Shown in pieces: positions 26,580-35,538 of a DNA stretch of 64,000 nucleotides. The stretch is from Granulicella rosea. GTDB lineage: Bacteria > Acidobacteriota > Terriglobia > Terriglobales > Acidobacteriaceae. The stretch is taken from the NCBI RefSeq assembly GCF_900188085.1, contig NZ_FZOU01000001.1:1-64000 (forward strand), read 5' to 3'. Position 1 is the first letter of the stretch, and every line of letters begins with the position of its first letter. The notes below the pieces were generated by a model. It was not told the DNA's origin. It saw nothing but the letters and a program-made list of their open reading frames with translations, and ran no database searches. Made by a program: the position numbers and the translations under genes.

Positions 26580-26891
26580 ATGGCCGGTTCGATCGTCATC
26601 TACACGCACGGGCTGCCGCTCTGGTTCCTGGTGCTGTCGCTCTTTCTGCCGCGCGTCTCGCTGGCGCTGGCGTGGTTCTGGGGAGACCTCGTACGCTTCC
26701 ACCTCAGCCGGCTAATCGCACCGATCGTCGCGCCGCTGCTCTGGCTGCTGCTGCCGCGCGTGTTGGTTCTATTGATGATCTACCGCGACATGGGCGTCGG
26801 CTTCTGGTTCGTCGTGCATCTGGTCGTCGCCATCATGGTCTGGAGCGGCGGCGGGCATCAGGCCAACAAGCGCCGGCGGGACTGGGACTGA
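26580..26891 (+). CDS. Small membrane protein, unknown
   Basis: 103 residues with three hydrophobic stretches (PLWFLVLSLFLPRVSLALAWFW, LIAPIVAPLLWLLLPRVLVLLMI and FWFVVHLVVAIMVW) and a basic tail, KRRRDWD. GGAGGG lies 8 bases before the ATG. It directly follows the copper lipoprotein, which suggests a shared membrane role. No family is recognised. Confidence 0.72.
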   Translation: MAGSIVIYTHGLPLWFLVLSLFLPRVSLALAWFWGDLVRFHLSRLIAPIVAPLLWLLLPRVLVLLMIYRDMGVGFWFVVHLVVAIMVWSGGGHQANKRRRDWD

Positions 26892-26960
26892 AGCGCAACG
26901 ACTGGTCAACCGAGCCGCCCTGCCCTTATAGTGATCCATATTTCGCGACCGGGGTGTAGC

Positions 26961-27425
26961 GTGAACTTTCGTCATATACAGCGCGTTCTAACGATCGCCT
27001 TTGTTTTGGCGCTGTCCGTCATGGCGCCCCCCATCACCGCTCAGGATGTCTCGGCGCCCCACAAAACCCCGCTCGACGCAGGCATCGAGATGTCGGGGCC
27101 GCATATCGACGGGGATTGGACGAACGTCGATCCCAAGACACGCGGACTGGTTCGCATCCTCATCGACGGCAGAACGGTTCATCCCTTTGGAGCTTGCCAC
27201 CCCACGGCATGCGATCAGGGCGTTACCGAGGCGCAGCCCTTCGCCTCCAAGGTGGAAAACCACGATGTCGTCGCGCTTCTCGCCAGCGTGATCACATCGT
27301 TCAACAAGACGCTGCTCATTGCCTCGCTCGAGGCCGATGGAAGGCTTCGCGTACAAACCCTGACCCATTTCACCGACAGGAGCAACCGCGCGGACTACGC
27401 AACGATTCAGTACTTCAGCCGCTAG
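26961..27425 (+). CDS. Exported protein, unknown
   Basis: About 154 residues from a GTG start, with GGGG spaced about 7 bases; an in-frame ATG at 26931 has no ribosome-binding site. The first 30 residues are a signal peptide (VLTIAFVLALSVMAPPITAQ). The mature part has two cysteines in GACHPTACDQG that may form a disulfide, and a YATIQYFSR end. IDGDWTNVDPKTRGLVRI opens the mature domain. I do not recognise the family. Confidence 0.65.
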   Translation: MNFRHIQRVLTIAFVLALSVMAPPITAQDVSAPHKTPLDAGIEMSGPHIDGDWTNVDPKTRGLVRILIDGRTVHPFGACHPTACDQGVTEAQPFASKVENHDVVALLASVITSFNKTLLIASLEADGRLRVQTLTHFTDRSNRADYATIQYFSR

Positions 27426-27571
27426 CGTGTCGTGGCCACGCGGGTTTCCTGGCCCGCTCGCACGGAAAACGCGCCATCCTTCCCATTTCATGCAGAATCT
27501 TTCTAAATCGACACCTTCTGTGCTCCACACGCCTACCCCTTAACCCCCAGCCGAGTTATCCTAGAAGGATT

Positions 27572-28678
27572 ATGGAACGGCGCAAAGTTGGGATTCTGGG
27601 CGCGACCGGCATGGTCGGGCAGCGATTCATTCAGTTGATGCACAACCACCCCTGGTTCGAGATCGCGTGGCTTGCCGCCAGCGACCGCAGCGCGGGCAAA
27701 ACCTATGGCGAAGCCTGCAAATGGAAGCTCGACACCGAGCTTCCGGCACGGATCGCCGGCATGACCGTGATGCCGAACGTGCCGGAGGGCACCCCCGAGG
27801 GCGAGCTGCCGAAGATTATCTTCGCCGCGCTCGACTCGGACATTGCCAAGGAGCTGGAGCCGAAGTTCGCCGCCGCCGGATGCGCGGTCATCTCGAACTC
27901 CTCCGCCTTCCGCATGACGACGGATGTGCCTCTGGTCGTGCCGGAGGTCAACGCCGACCACCTCGCCATGATCGAGAAGCAGAGCTGGCGCCATGAGTCC
28001 GGCGGCTACATCGTGACCAACCCGAACTGCTCGGCCATCGGGCTCGTGCTCGCGCTCAAGCCGCTGGAGCAGAAGTTCGGCATCGAGAGCCTCTTCGTCA
28101 GCACCATGCAGGCGATCAGCGGCGCGGGCTATCCCGGCGTGCCTTCGCTCGACATCCTCGGCAACGTCGTCCCGTTCATCAAGAACGAGGAGGAGAAGCT
28201 GCAGGAGGAGGTCGGCAAGCTGCTCGGCACGCTCGCGGGCGATCACGTCGAGATGCTTCCCGCCAAGGTCAGCGCGCACTGCAACCGCGTCGCGGTCGAG
28301 GACGGGCACACCGAGTGCGTCAGCATCAAGTTCAAGCAGCCCGCGACCTACGAGCAGATTCTGGCCGCGTGGGCGGAGTTCAAGCCGCTCTCGGATCTCG
28401 TCCACCTGCAGGCGTGGGGACACGGTCTGCCGACGGCGCCGGATGAGCCGGTCGTCTACATCGACGCCATCGACCGTCCGCAGCCGCGCCTGGACCGCAT
28501 GCGCGGCAAGGGCATGGCCGCGACCGTCGGACGTCTGCGCGAGTGCCCGCTGCTCGACTGGAAGTTCGTCGTCCTGTCGCACAACACGATCCGCGGAGCC
28601 GCAGGCGCCGCAGTTTTGAACGCCGAGGTGCTCGCCATGATGGGCAAGCTGGACCCGGTGAAGAAGGTGGCAAGGTAA
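27572..28678 (+). CDS. asd: Aspartate-semialdehyde dehydrogenase
   Basis: 368 residues. It reduces aspartyl phosphate with NADPH to aspartate semialdehyde, the branch point to lysine, threonine and methionine. GILGATGMVGQRF is the cofactor loop (about 7-19); the nucleophile is C in TNPNCSAIGL, and SGAGYPG and HCNRVAVEDGHTE supply the substrate arginine and histidine regions. AGAAGGAT lies just before the ATG. The stop TAA and the lysC ATG share one base (TAATG), so the two genes are translationally coupled. Confidence 0.95.
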   Translation: MERRKVGILGATGMVGQRFIQLMHNHPWFEIAWLAASDRSAGKTYGEACKWKLDTELPARIAGMTVMPNVPEGTPEGELPKIIFAALDSDIAKELEPKFAAAGCAVISNSSAFRMTTDVPLVVPEVNADHLAMIEKQSWRHESGGYIVTNPNCSAIGLVLALKPLEQKFGIESLFVSTMQAISGAGYPGVPSLDILGNVVPFIKNEEEKLQEEVGKLLGTLAGDHVEMLPAKVSAHCNRVAVEDGHTECVSIKFKQPATYEQILAAWAEFKPLSDLVHLQAWGHGLPTAPDEPVVYIDAIDRPQPRLDRMRGKGMAATVGRLRECPLLDWKFVVLSHNTIRGAAGAAVLNAEVLAMMGKLDPVKKVAR

Positions 28679-30102
28679 TGAGCGTCGCAAGGAATGATGT
28701 AGTCGTGATGAAGTTCGGCGGAACCTCGGTCGAGGATGCCGTCGCGATGAACCGCACGGCGGCGATCGTGAAGGGTCGCCGCGACCGCGGGTTGAAGGCT
28801 GTCGTGGTTGTCTCGGCGATGGCGAAGGTGACGGACCAGTTGCTGGCCTGCGCCGCCGCTGCCGGCGTCGACGACCGCAAGGGCGCGATTTCGCTGGCGG
28901 TGAAGCTGCGCGAGCGGCATCTCGACACCGCCGCAAGGCTGGTCGAAGGCGAACGCCTGACGCAGCTTGCGTCCGAGCTGCATGTGGAGTTCGACGCGCT
29001 GGACGACCTGCTGCGCGGCATCGCCGCCGTCGGCGAGCTGACCCCCCGGACGAACGACCTCGTCGTCAGCTTCGGCGAGCGCTGTTCGAGCCGCATGGTC
29101 GCCGCGGCCTTCGCCCAGGCCGGGCTGCGTGGCACGCACGTCGACGCGCGCACCTGCATCATTACGGACGACCACTACGGCAAGGCGGCGCCCATCGAGC
29201 CGGCGATCGAAGCGAAGCTGCTCGAACACGTCCTGCCGCTGATCGAGGCTGGCCTGACGCCGGTGATGGGCGGCTTCATCGGCTCGAACGAGCTGGGCAT
29301 CACCACGACGCTCGGCCGCGGCGGTTCGGACTACACCGCGGCGCTGGTCGGCGGCGGGCTTCACGCGGGCGCCATCGAGATCTGGACGGACGTCAACGGC
29401 ATCATGACGACGGACCCGCGCATCGTCCCCGAGGCGCTGCGCGTGAAGACGATCAGCTTCGAAGAGGCCGCCGAACTCGCCTACTTCGGCGCCAAGGTGC
29501 TGCACCCGGCGACGATCCTGCCGGCGGTGCAGAAGAGCATTCCGGTCTACGTGCTGAACTCGCGCAACGCCGAGAATGAAGGCACCAAGATCACCGCTCT
29601 GATGGCGAAGTGCAAGAGCCCCTTCAAGAGCATCGCGGCGAAGAAGCGGCTGACCATCATCGACGTGGTCGCAAGTCGCATGCTGATGTCGCACGGCTAC
29701 CTGAAGGCCGTCTTCGACGTCTTCGACAAGTACCACTGCGCGATCGACATGGTCTCGACCAGCGAGGTGAGCATCTCGGTGACGGTGGACTCGAACGAGC
29801 GCCTGCCGGAGATCTGCGCCGAGCTGTCGAAGATCGCGGACGTGAAGTACGAGAGCAAGAAGGCGCTGATCTGTCTCGTCGGCGAGGATATTCGCGGACA
29901 CAACGGCATCGCCGGACGGGTCTTCTCGGCGGTCAGCCACGTGAACATCCGCATGATCTCGCAGGGCGCCAGCGAGATCAACATGAGCTTCATGATCGAC
30001 GAGGAAGACGTGGAAGAGGCGGTCCGCTCGCTGCACCGCGCCTTCTTCGCCGACCCGGATGAGGCTGTGTTCGATGTGGCGGCGCGGCTGGTGCAGGCGT
30101 AG
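28678..30102 (+). CDS. lysC: Aspartate kinase
   Basis: 474 residues. The kinase domain begins MKFGGTSVEDAVAM and includes FGERCSSRMVAAAF, LGRGGSDYTAALVG and EIWTDVNGIMTTDPR. Two ACT domains follow (from about residue 325: LTIIDVVASRML and then ALICLVGEDIRG), the site of feedback control by lysine and/or threonine. It phosphorylates aspartate, the first step of the aspartate family. It overlaps asd by one base. The single-gene form with two ACT units is the usual monofunctional enzyme; which amino acid inhibits cannot be read. Confidence 0.95.
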   Translation: MSVARNDVVVMKFGGTSVEDAVAMNRTAAIVKGRRDRGLKAVVVVSAMAKVTDQLLACAAAAGVDDRKGAISLAVKLRERHLDTAARLVEGERLTQLASELHVEFDALDDLLRGIAAVGELTPRTNDLVVSFGERCSSRMVAAAFAQAGLRGTHVDARTCIITDDHYGKAAPIEPAIEAKLLEHVLPLIEAGLTPVMGGFIGSNELGITTTLGRGGSDYTAALVGGGLHAGAIEIWTDVNGIMTTDPRIVPEALRVKTISFEEAAELAYFGAKVLHPATILPAVQKSIPVYVLNSRNAENEGTKITALMAKCKSPFKSIAAKKRLTIIDVVASRMLMSHGYLKAVFDVFDKYHCAIDMVSTSEVSISVTVDSNERLPEICAELSKIADVKYESKKALICLVGEDIRGHNGIAGRVFSAVSHVNIRMISQGASEINMSFMIDEEDVEEAVRSLHRAFFADPDEAVFDVAARLVQA

Positions 30103-30109
30103 GTTTTCA

Positions 30110-30259
30110 GGTGGAAGTGTGGGGCTTCAGCCCCACGGAAAACGCTCGAGCGAAAGGGGCTTCAGCCCTGGGCATACTTCGATCCTTTCGAAAGCCCAGG
30201 GCTAAGGCCCCTTTCGATTCAGGTTTCTTATTCACGCGGCTGAAGCCCCATGCTCCACC
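30110..30259. repeat. GGTGGAAG...GGGGCTTCAGCCCC palindromic element
   Basis: Begins GGTGGAAGTGTGGGGCTTCA and ends TGAAGCCCCATGCTCCACC, with inner arms AAAGGGGCTTCAGCCCTGGG and CCCAGGGCTAAGGCCCCTTT. It lies between lysC and dapB; its smaller relative is at 62804. Confidence 0.82.
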
Positions 30260-30334
30260 CGAAACGCCGATTATCGGCAAGCATGGAGCCGATACTGTAA
30301 AGTAGGCAGTCTAGAGGTTTGGAGAGGTCTGGCG

Positions 30335-31021
30335 ATGCGCGTATTGGTTCTGGGTGTGGGGAAGACCGGCAAGCTGGTGGCTCAGGTAGCCGCCGAACAC
30401 GGACACAGCGTTCACGTACTCGACGCCAAGGAGAACAAGGACGGCGCGGGGCTGACGCATCCGTTCGTCGCCGGCTTCGACGTCATCATCGACTTCACCG
30501 CGCCCGAGGCGGTCGTGCAGAACATGCGCGCGTGCCTGGCGACCGGGGCGAAGATGGTCATCGGCACCACGGGCTGGTACGACAAGCTGGCCGATATGCG
30601 CGGCCTGGCCGAGCGCAAGGGCGCGGCCCTGCTCTACGGCACGAACTACTCGGTCGGCGTGCAGGTGATGTTCCAGGTGGCGGCGCAGATGACCAAGGCG
30701 CTCGAAGGCGCGGGCTACACCTTCTCGATCGAGGAGACGCACCACGTCACCAAGCTCGATTCTCCCTCCGGCACGGCGCTGAGCCTGGCCGAGGCAGTCG
30801 AAAAGGCAGGCGGTCTGGGCAAGATCCCGATCGAGGCCCACCGCTCCGGCGACGCCGCCGGAACTCACGTGCTGGTCGCGCAGTCCGCCGCCGACAAGCT
30901 CATCCTGACGCACGAGTCGCACTCTCGCAGGGGCTTCGCCGAAGGCGCCGTGCGCGCGGCCGAGTGGCTTTCGACCAGAACCGGGTGCTACGACTTTCGG
31001 GATGTGTGGATGAAGCTGTAG
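30335..31021 (+). CDS. dapB: 4-hydroxy-tetrahydrodipicolinate reductase
   Basis: 228 residues, slightly short for DapB. MRVLVLGVGKTGKLVAQVA is the NAD(P)-binding loop, IIDFTAPEAVVQN and MVIGTTGWYDKL follow, and the signature ETHHVTKLDSPSGTAL holds the catalytic H-H and K. ESHSRRGFAEGAV is near the C-terminus. It reduces hydroxy-tetrahydrodipicolinate to tetrahydrodipicolinate. GGAGAGG lies about 8 bases before the ATG. It is separated from lysC by the palindromic element, so it may have its own promoter. Confidence 0.94.
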   Translation: MRVLVLGVGKTGKLVAQVAAEHGHSVHVLDAKENKDGAGLTHPFVAGFDVIIDFTAPEAVVQNMRACLATGAKMVIGTTGWYDKLADMRGLAERKGAALLYGTNYSVGVQVMFQVAAQMTKALEGAGYTFSIEETHHVTKLDSPSGTALSLAEAVEKAGGLGKIPIEAHRSGDAAGTHVLVAQSAADKLILTHESHSRRGFAEGAVRAAEWLSTRTGCYDFRDVWMKL

Positions 31022-31073
31022 GAAGTTTGGGCCTGGTTAAAGATATTTTCAGCATCGCTTCTACGAGGTGCCG

Positions 31074-31334
31074 ATGGCTCGCGTAACAGGATCTAACTGC
31101 TTCAAAAGCGATGGTGAGTCCGTTCCTTGCCATGCATTTGGCAACAACGTTGCTTTCATGTGTCCTGAATGTAAATACCCAATTCTAGCTGTCATACGAC
31201 CCGGCTTTCCCGGTTACGATGAAGCACACCCCACAAAGTGCCGGAATTGCGGGTCTGAATCATGGTTGGAGCTAACCTCAACCGATGGGGACTTGCTATG
31301 CAGATTTAAATCAGCTTCGATCGGATTACATTGA
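31074..31334 (+). CDS. Small zinc-ribbon-like protein, unknown
   Basis: 86 residues with CPEC and CRNC pairs about 25 residues apart (FMCPECKYPIL and TKCRNCGSESW), a likely four-cysteine zinc site. Lower GC than neighbours. GAGG precedes the ATG by about 6 bases. The start at MARVTGSN is preferred over 31068. Not a recognised family; it may be an accessory insertion. Confidence 0.6.
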   Translation: MARVTGSNCFKSDGESVPCHAFGNNVAFMCPECKYPILAVIRPGFPGYDEAHPTKCRNCGSESWLELTSTDGDLLCRFKSASIGLH

Positions 31335-31849
31335 GGCATGAAGCGCACTCGCCTACACTGCTTGTCATCCTGAACGCAGTGAAGGACCTGCTTTGGTCTT
31401 TGTTGTTGCTTATTCCTGCTCCAGTCCAAAGCAAAACGAGCAACATCAAGAACGAAAAGCAGGTTCTTCGGCTACGCTCAGGATGACTGGCAGTTTGGGT
31501 TGCTAGACAGCAGAAGGTAAACCGCTCTAGGGAGTGACCGCCACCGCCGCTCAACCGCACCTCACGCTTTGCAGCAACTGCTTCTGGTTTAGTGATGTGT
31601 CGATGAATTTCTATGCGTCTTCCCCGTGAGGTTGGGGCAGTGGACTCTCACGTAAAGGCGCTCAGGGGTATTAGCCCGTAGGCCCGTAGTACTCGGCTTT
31701 GAGCTCTTGCCTTTCCCGCTCCCGCCACGGAATACGCTCTGCCAGTATCGCATCGCCAGTGTCCTCGCTAAGCGAAATAGGGGTTTGTCGGCTCTAAGGG
31801 TTTCCCAGTTTAGGAATTCTCCGGGCGGCAACGACCTCTCCCAGCAGGC
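31335..31849. other. 515-bp region without a credible gene
   Basis: The first part holds the GTCATCCTGAACG/GCTCAGGATGAC repeat pair (31364-31487). From about 31520 the sequence has lower GC and many short self-complementary segments, for example GTGAGGTTGG with GGACTCTCAC. An 80-codon minus-strand reading has no ribosome-binding site and an unnatural composition. It could be a structured RNA or decayed DNA. Confidence 0.5.
31364..31487. repeat. GTCATCCTGAACG inverted repeat pair
   Basis: GTCATCCTGAACGCAGTG and GAAGGACCTGCTTTGG on the left are mirrored by AAAGCAGGTTCTTCGGC and ACGCTCAGGATGAC on the right. Member of the same family as 7228 and 13385. Confidence 0.82.
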
Positions 31850-32917
31850 CTAACGCCCCACCAACAACCGCAGCCATGGATACGCCTTCACCCCGGTGTT
31901 CGCCTCGACCTTCTCAAGCTCCGGCCGGTACTTCGGGTCCATCCACGCCGCCAGTCCCATCAACTCCACGCTCGTCTTCGGGTCCCACGGGCCGGAGTAG
32001 CCCTTCTCCCCGGCCTTATCCCGCGCCGCGTCGAAGGCGACGGTCGAGTGGACGAACTCCTCATGCGTCTTTGTCCCGGTGGCATACGGCAGCAGCCAGT
32101 CGACGCCCATCTCCACCGACGGCGACCCGGTCGCGGCCGTGTGGAACCAGTCCTGTCCATGCGCCTTTGCGGCCAGCGCCGCGGTGGTCAACGGCTCCAG
32201 ATCGTAGACCACGTAGTGCAGCGCGTCGCGCTTGTAGAAGTCGTTCACAGAGCCATCCGGATGGATGTTGACCTTCACCTGCCGGCTATAGGCCGCCGTC
32301 GCCCGCTCGATCAGCGCCTTATCGCCCGAGACATAGGCGCCCAGCACGGCCAGCTTCACGCGATGGCTGCTCCAGTTCTCGTGGTCCTTATCGTGGTTCG
32401 CGTCCAGCCAGTCGAGATACTGCAGGGCCATCGCGCGGAAGAGCGCAGCCGTATGCTCGGCGACCTCGGGCGGCAGATCCGCGCGCGTGAGGTCCAGCGC
32501 CAGCACCAGATTGCCGAAGTTGGTCTCGTCGATCGGGTTGCGGCTGGGCTTGTAGACCGTCGCCCAGGCGTCGAGAAACTTCGCCGTCTGGGCCAAATAG
32601 CGCTTGTCGCCGGTCAGCCGGTAGGCAAAGGCAAGGTTCAGCGTCAGCGGCCAGTCTTTTTCCGCCGCCGCGCTCTCGTCGTGGATGCCCTTGCCCGGCA
32701 GCGTGCCCTCGGTGTGAACGCGCTCCATCGGATGCGGCGTCTGCTTCAGCGCAGCCTCGGCGTCGCGGACGATCTTGCCTGCCTCGGGCGTCCCGCGCTG
32801 CGCCTTCAGGCTGGCAGCGGTTGCGGGCGAGACGATTGCGAAGTTCTGCGCCCAGGCAGGCATGGCAAGCAGGCAGCAAAGAACGGCGGAACGGCGAAGC
32901 AGAACGGCTCGGTTCAT
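31850..32917 (-). CDS. Alginate-lyase-family polysaccharide lyase (PL5-like), secreted
   Basis: 355 residues, signal peptide ending MPAWAQ. Internal helical repeats as in the alginate-lyase (α/α)-toroid: PLTLNLAFAYRLTGDKRYLAQ; NPIDETNFGNLVLAL; DKDHENWSSHRVKLAVLGAYV; PDGSVNDFYKRDALHYVVYDLEPL. NWSSHR replaces the NNHSYW-like active-site loop, and HYVVYDL holds a candidate catalytic Tyr/His pair. It would cleave a uronic acid polysaccharide by β-elimination in the periplasm or outside. Substrate is uncertain. Divergent from the M29 peptidase gene. Confidence 0.82.
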   Translation of the reverse strand: MNRAVLLRRSAVLCCLLAMPAWAQNFAIVSPATAASLKAQRGTPEAGKIVRDAEAALKQTPHPMERVHTEGTLPGKGIHDESAAAEKDWPLTLNLAFAYRLTGDKRYLAQTAKFLDAWATVYKPSRNPIDETNFGNLVLALDLTRADLPPEVAEHTAALFRAMALQYLDWLDANHDKDHENWSSHRVKLAVLGAYVSGDKALIERATAAYSRQVKVNIHPDGSVNDFYKRDALHYVVYDLEPLTTAALAAKAHGQDWFHTAATGSPSVEMGVDWLLPYATGTKTHEEFVHSTVAFDAARDKAGEKGYSGPWDPKTSVELMGLAAWMDPKYRPELEKVEANTGVKAYPWLRLLVGR

Positions 32918-32983
32918 GCCGGAATTCTACCCCACCCGCGCCGCCACTTGCGTTTCGATTCCCCGCCGCCTAACCTTGAGCGC

Positions 32984-34255
32984 ATGAGTACTTCCGTTCC
33001 CGCCCCCTTCGATTTCGCCTCGCTTCCCTTTGAAGAAAAGCTGGACCGCTTCGCCAAGGTCGCCGTCCATGTCGGCCTGAACCTGCAGGCCGGACAGGAG
33101 TTGTTGATCTCCGCCTCCATCGAGATGCTGCCGCTCGTCCGCCGCATCACCGAGCACGCCTACAAGGCCGGCGCGCTGCTTGTCACCACCTTCTACGGCG
33201 ACGATGAGACCGTGCTCGCGCGCTACAAGTATGCGCAGGACGCGAGCTTCGACCACGCCGCGCAGTGGATGGCCGACGGCATCGCCGCCGCATTCAAGTC
33301 GGGTGCCGCCCGCCTCGCGCTCGCCGGGTCGAACCCCGCGCTGCTCGCCGGACAGGATCCGGCCAAGGTCTCCCGCGCCAACATCGCCGGGTCGAAGGCC
33401 AATAAGCCCGCGATGGAGCTGATCACCCGCCACGCGATCAACTGGTCGATCCTGGCCGCGGCCACTCCGGCCTGGGCGAAGCTCGTCTTCCCCGGCCTCG
33501 AAGAGAAAGAGGCCGTCGCCAAGCTGTGGGATGCGATCTTCATCGCCTCGCGTGCGACGTCGGAAGATCCGGTCGCGGCCTGGAAGGCGCACTCCAAACA
33601 CCTCCACGAAAGAGTTGCTTACTTGAATGCCAAGCGCTTCCACTCCCTGCGCTTCCACTCCGCCGACGGCGAGACCGACCTGACCGTCGGTCTCGCGGAC
33701 GACCACCTCTGGGCCGGTGGCGGCGGCGAGGCCGGTAACGGCGTCTTCTGCAACGCCAACATCCCGACCGAGGAGTGCTTCACCACGCCGCACAAGGACC
33801 GTGTGAATGGCAAGGTCAAGGCGTCCAAGCCGCTCTCGCATCAGGGCACGCTGATCGAGAACATTCAGTGCGTCTTCGAGGGCGGCAAGATCGTCTCCGC
33901 CAGGGCGACCGCGGGCGAGGACGTGCTTAACCGCCTGATCTCCACCGACGAGGGCGCGCGCCGCCTCGGCGAGGTCGCGCTGGTGCCGCACTCATCGCCC
34001 ATCGCGCAGAGCGGCGTGCTCTTCTGGAACACGCTGTTCGACGAGAACGCCGCGAGCCACATCGCGCTCGGCCAGGCCTACGCCACCTGCCTGAAGGAGG
34101 GCGAGCACATGGACGAGGCGGCACTGGCCGCGCTCGGGGCCAACTCCAGCCTCATCCACGTCGACTGGATGATCGGCTCGGGCCAGATGGACGTGGACGG
34201 ACTCGCGGCCGATGGCTCAAGCGAACCGCTGATGCGCAAGGGCGAGTGGGTTTAG
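32984..34255 (+). CDS. M29-family leucyl/aminopeptidase
   Basis: 423 residues. Family M29 signatures: KVAVHVGLNLQAGQELLI near the start, NIPTEECFTTPHKDRVNG (metal-binding E and H), and ASHIALGQAYATCL and HVDWMIGS at the C-terminus, with GSGQMDVDG. These coordinate two divalent metal ions for removal of N-terminal residues from peptides. The start at MSTSVPAPFDF is chosen because it lies just ahead of the domain; the longer ORF from 32048 is a shadow of the convergent lyase. No signal peptide, so cytoplasmic. Confidence 0.9.
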   Translation: MSTSVPAPFDFASLPFEEKLDRFAKVAVHVGLNLQAGQELLISASIEMLPLVRRITEHAYKAGALLVTTFYGDDETVLARYKYAQDASFDHAAQWMADGIAAAFKSGAARLALAGSNPALLAGQDPAKVSRANIAGSKANKPAMELITRHAINWSILAAATPAWAKLVFPGLEEKEAVAKLWDAIFIASRATSEDPVAAWKAHSKHLHERVAYLNAKRFHSLRFHSADGETDLTVGLADDHLWAGGGGEAGNGVFCNANIPTEECFTTPHKDRVNGKVKASKPLSHQGTLIENIQCVFEGGKIVSARATAGEDVLNRLISTDEGARRLGEVALVPHSSPIAQSGVLFWNTLFDENAASHIALGQAYATCLKEGEHMDEAALAALGANSSLIHVDWMIGSGQMDVDGLAADGSSEPLMRKGEWV

Positions 34256-34306
34256 CGATAAGGCCTCAAAACCCTGCCCATGCCACTACGACAACCCAGC
34301 GAAAAT

Positions 34307-34341
34307 GCTCGTCATCCTGAACGTAGTGAAGGATGACGAGC
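34307..34341. repeat. Perfect 12-bp inverted repeat of the GTCATCCTGA family
   Basis: GCTCGTCATCCT and AGGATGACGAGC are perfect inverted arms around GAACGTAGTGA. A compact version of the GTCATCCTGAGCG family, here able to form a hairpin. Confidence 0.8.
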
Positions 34342-34344
34342 GTT

Positions 34345-34382
34345 TGTGGTGATTTCCCAAAGATGTGGTGATTTCTTAAAGA
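34345..34382. repeat. Two tandem 19-bp repeats
   Basis: TGTGGTGATTTCCCAAAGA is followed directly by TGTGGTGATTTCTTAAAGA (17 of 19 identical). It starts four bases after the inverted repeat and ends just downstream of the minus-strand stop codon at 34396. Confidence 0.85.
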
Positions 34383-34395
34383 TACGACGCTCCGA

Positions 34396-35538
34396 CTATT
34401 CCTTCACCTGCGCGTACTTCGGCGCATGCGGCGTCAGGTGCTTGAAGACGAACTCCTGGATCAGATTTCCCACGCCATCCGACGCGGCCGCGAGTAATCC
34501 CGTCTCCACCGTCGTCGACACCCCGTTCCGGTTGCTCGCCGGATAGTACGCATTCGAGATCGCGCCCGACGTCAGGTCGCCCAGCACGCTCGAGTAGTTC
34601 GGCTCCCACTTGCCCTTGTCGCTGCGGCAGATGAACGCCGACGACAGCGCATAGAGTCCGCGTTTGACGATGCCGTGCCCGCTCTCGCTGCCCATATAGA
34701 AGTACCGCGGATCCTGCCGGAAGAGGATCGGGTAGAGCACGCCGCCGATCATCGTGCCCGAGACGAAGTCCGCGTTCGCCGCGCCCAGCCGCTTGCCATA
34801 TCCCGCCGCGCCCTGGCCGTAGCCTTTGAAGTCGTTCAATCCCTGCTCCACGCCGGCGGTCGCGGCGTTTACGACGAAGTTCGCCGGATCGATCAGCGTC
34901 CGGGTCGCCAGCTTCAGCTTCTGCTTTGGACTCAACGCCGGCGCGTGCCAGTCGTAGACCACGTAGAAGTTCGGCAGGAATCCGCCCAGCCGCTGCGTCT
35001 CCTCCTCGTGCATCTCCTCTTCGGCGATCTCCTTGCGCGAGATCGTCACGTTCACGTCCGCGGTGGAGGCCGCGATCTGCAGGGCGATCTGCGGAACCTC
35101 ATACTTTTCGCCCGGCTTCAGCACGCCCGAGGCCATGCCGGTCGCCAGGCCGTCCAGGTTGATCGTCAACTGGTATTTGCCCGGCGGAACCTCTTCGAAC
35201 TCGAACTTGCCCTCCGCGTCCGAGACCGCCTCGCGATCCTCCGACAAGGCGTCGCTCGCCAGCGTCACCCGCGCGCCGATCACCACCTTGCCGTCGCGAT
35301 CGATGACCGCTCCGCTGACGCTGCCCACCGCATGCGAGGGCGAATCCGGTAACTTTTCCTGAATCGGAGAGACGGCGGCAGGAATCTGTGTAGCATTGGC
35401 CGGTTGTTCGGGTTGAGGAACGCTCTGCGCCGAGGCCGCGCGATGGCAGGCGAGCCACGAGAAGAGCAGCGCGCACAGGCAGCAGAGTCCTCTCCGCTGC
35501 GGCGTCGCCGGTCCATCCACTCGCTTCGGTACTGACAT
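34396..35538 (-). CDS. Secreted carboxypeptidase-regulatory-like domain protein
   Basis: 380 residues with an N-terminal hydrophobic signal (CCLCALLFSWLACHRAASAQ, about 19-38). VGSVSGAVIDRDGKVVIGARV and GKFEFEEVPPGKYQLTINLDG are the carboxypeptidase-regulatory β-sandwich (about 70-140). The C-terminal half (NFYVVYDWHAPALSPKQKLKL to SDGVGNLIQEFVF) is a domain I do not recognise, common beside such β-sandwich domains in Acidobacteriota. Probably an envelope or outer-membrane-associated protein. Confidence 0.75.
   Translation of the reverse strand: MSVPKRVDGPATPQRRGLCCLCALLFSWLACHRAASAQSVPQPEQPANATQIPAAVSPIQEKLPDSPSHAVGSVSGAVIDRDGKVVIGARVTLASDALSEDREAVSDAEGKFEFEEVPPGKYQLTINLDGLATGMASGVLKPGEKYEVPQIALQIAASTADVNVTISRKEIAEEEMHEEETQRLGGFLPNFYVVYDWHAPALSPKQKLKLATRTLIDPANFVVNAATAGVEQGLNDFKGYGQGAAGYGKRLGAANADFVSGTMIGGVLYPILFRQDPRYFYMGSESGHGIVKRGLYALSSAFICRSDKGKWEPNYSSVLGDLTSGAISNAYYPASNRNGVSTTVETGLLAAASDGVGNLIQEFVFKHLTPHAPKYAQVKE

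Noticed and set aside
31589-31831. An 80-codon minus-strand frame
   Set aside because: No ribosome site, odd composition and many complementary stretches; more likely RNA or decayed sequence.
32048-32983. N-terminal extension of the M29 peptidase gene
   Set aside because: It is the complement of the alginate-lyase-like gene; the M29 domain starts at 32984.
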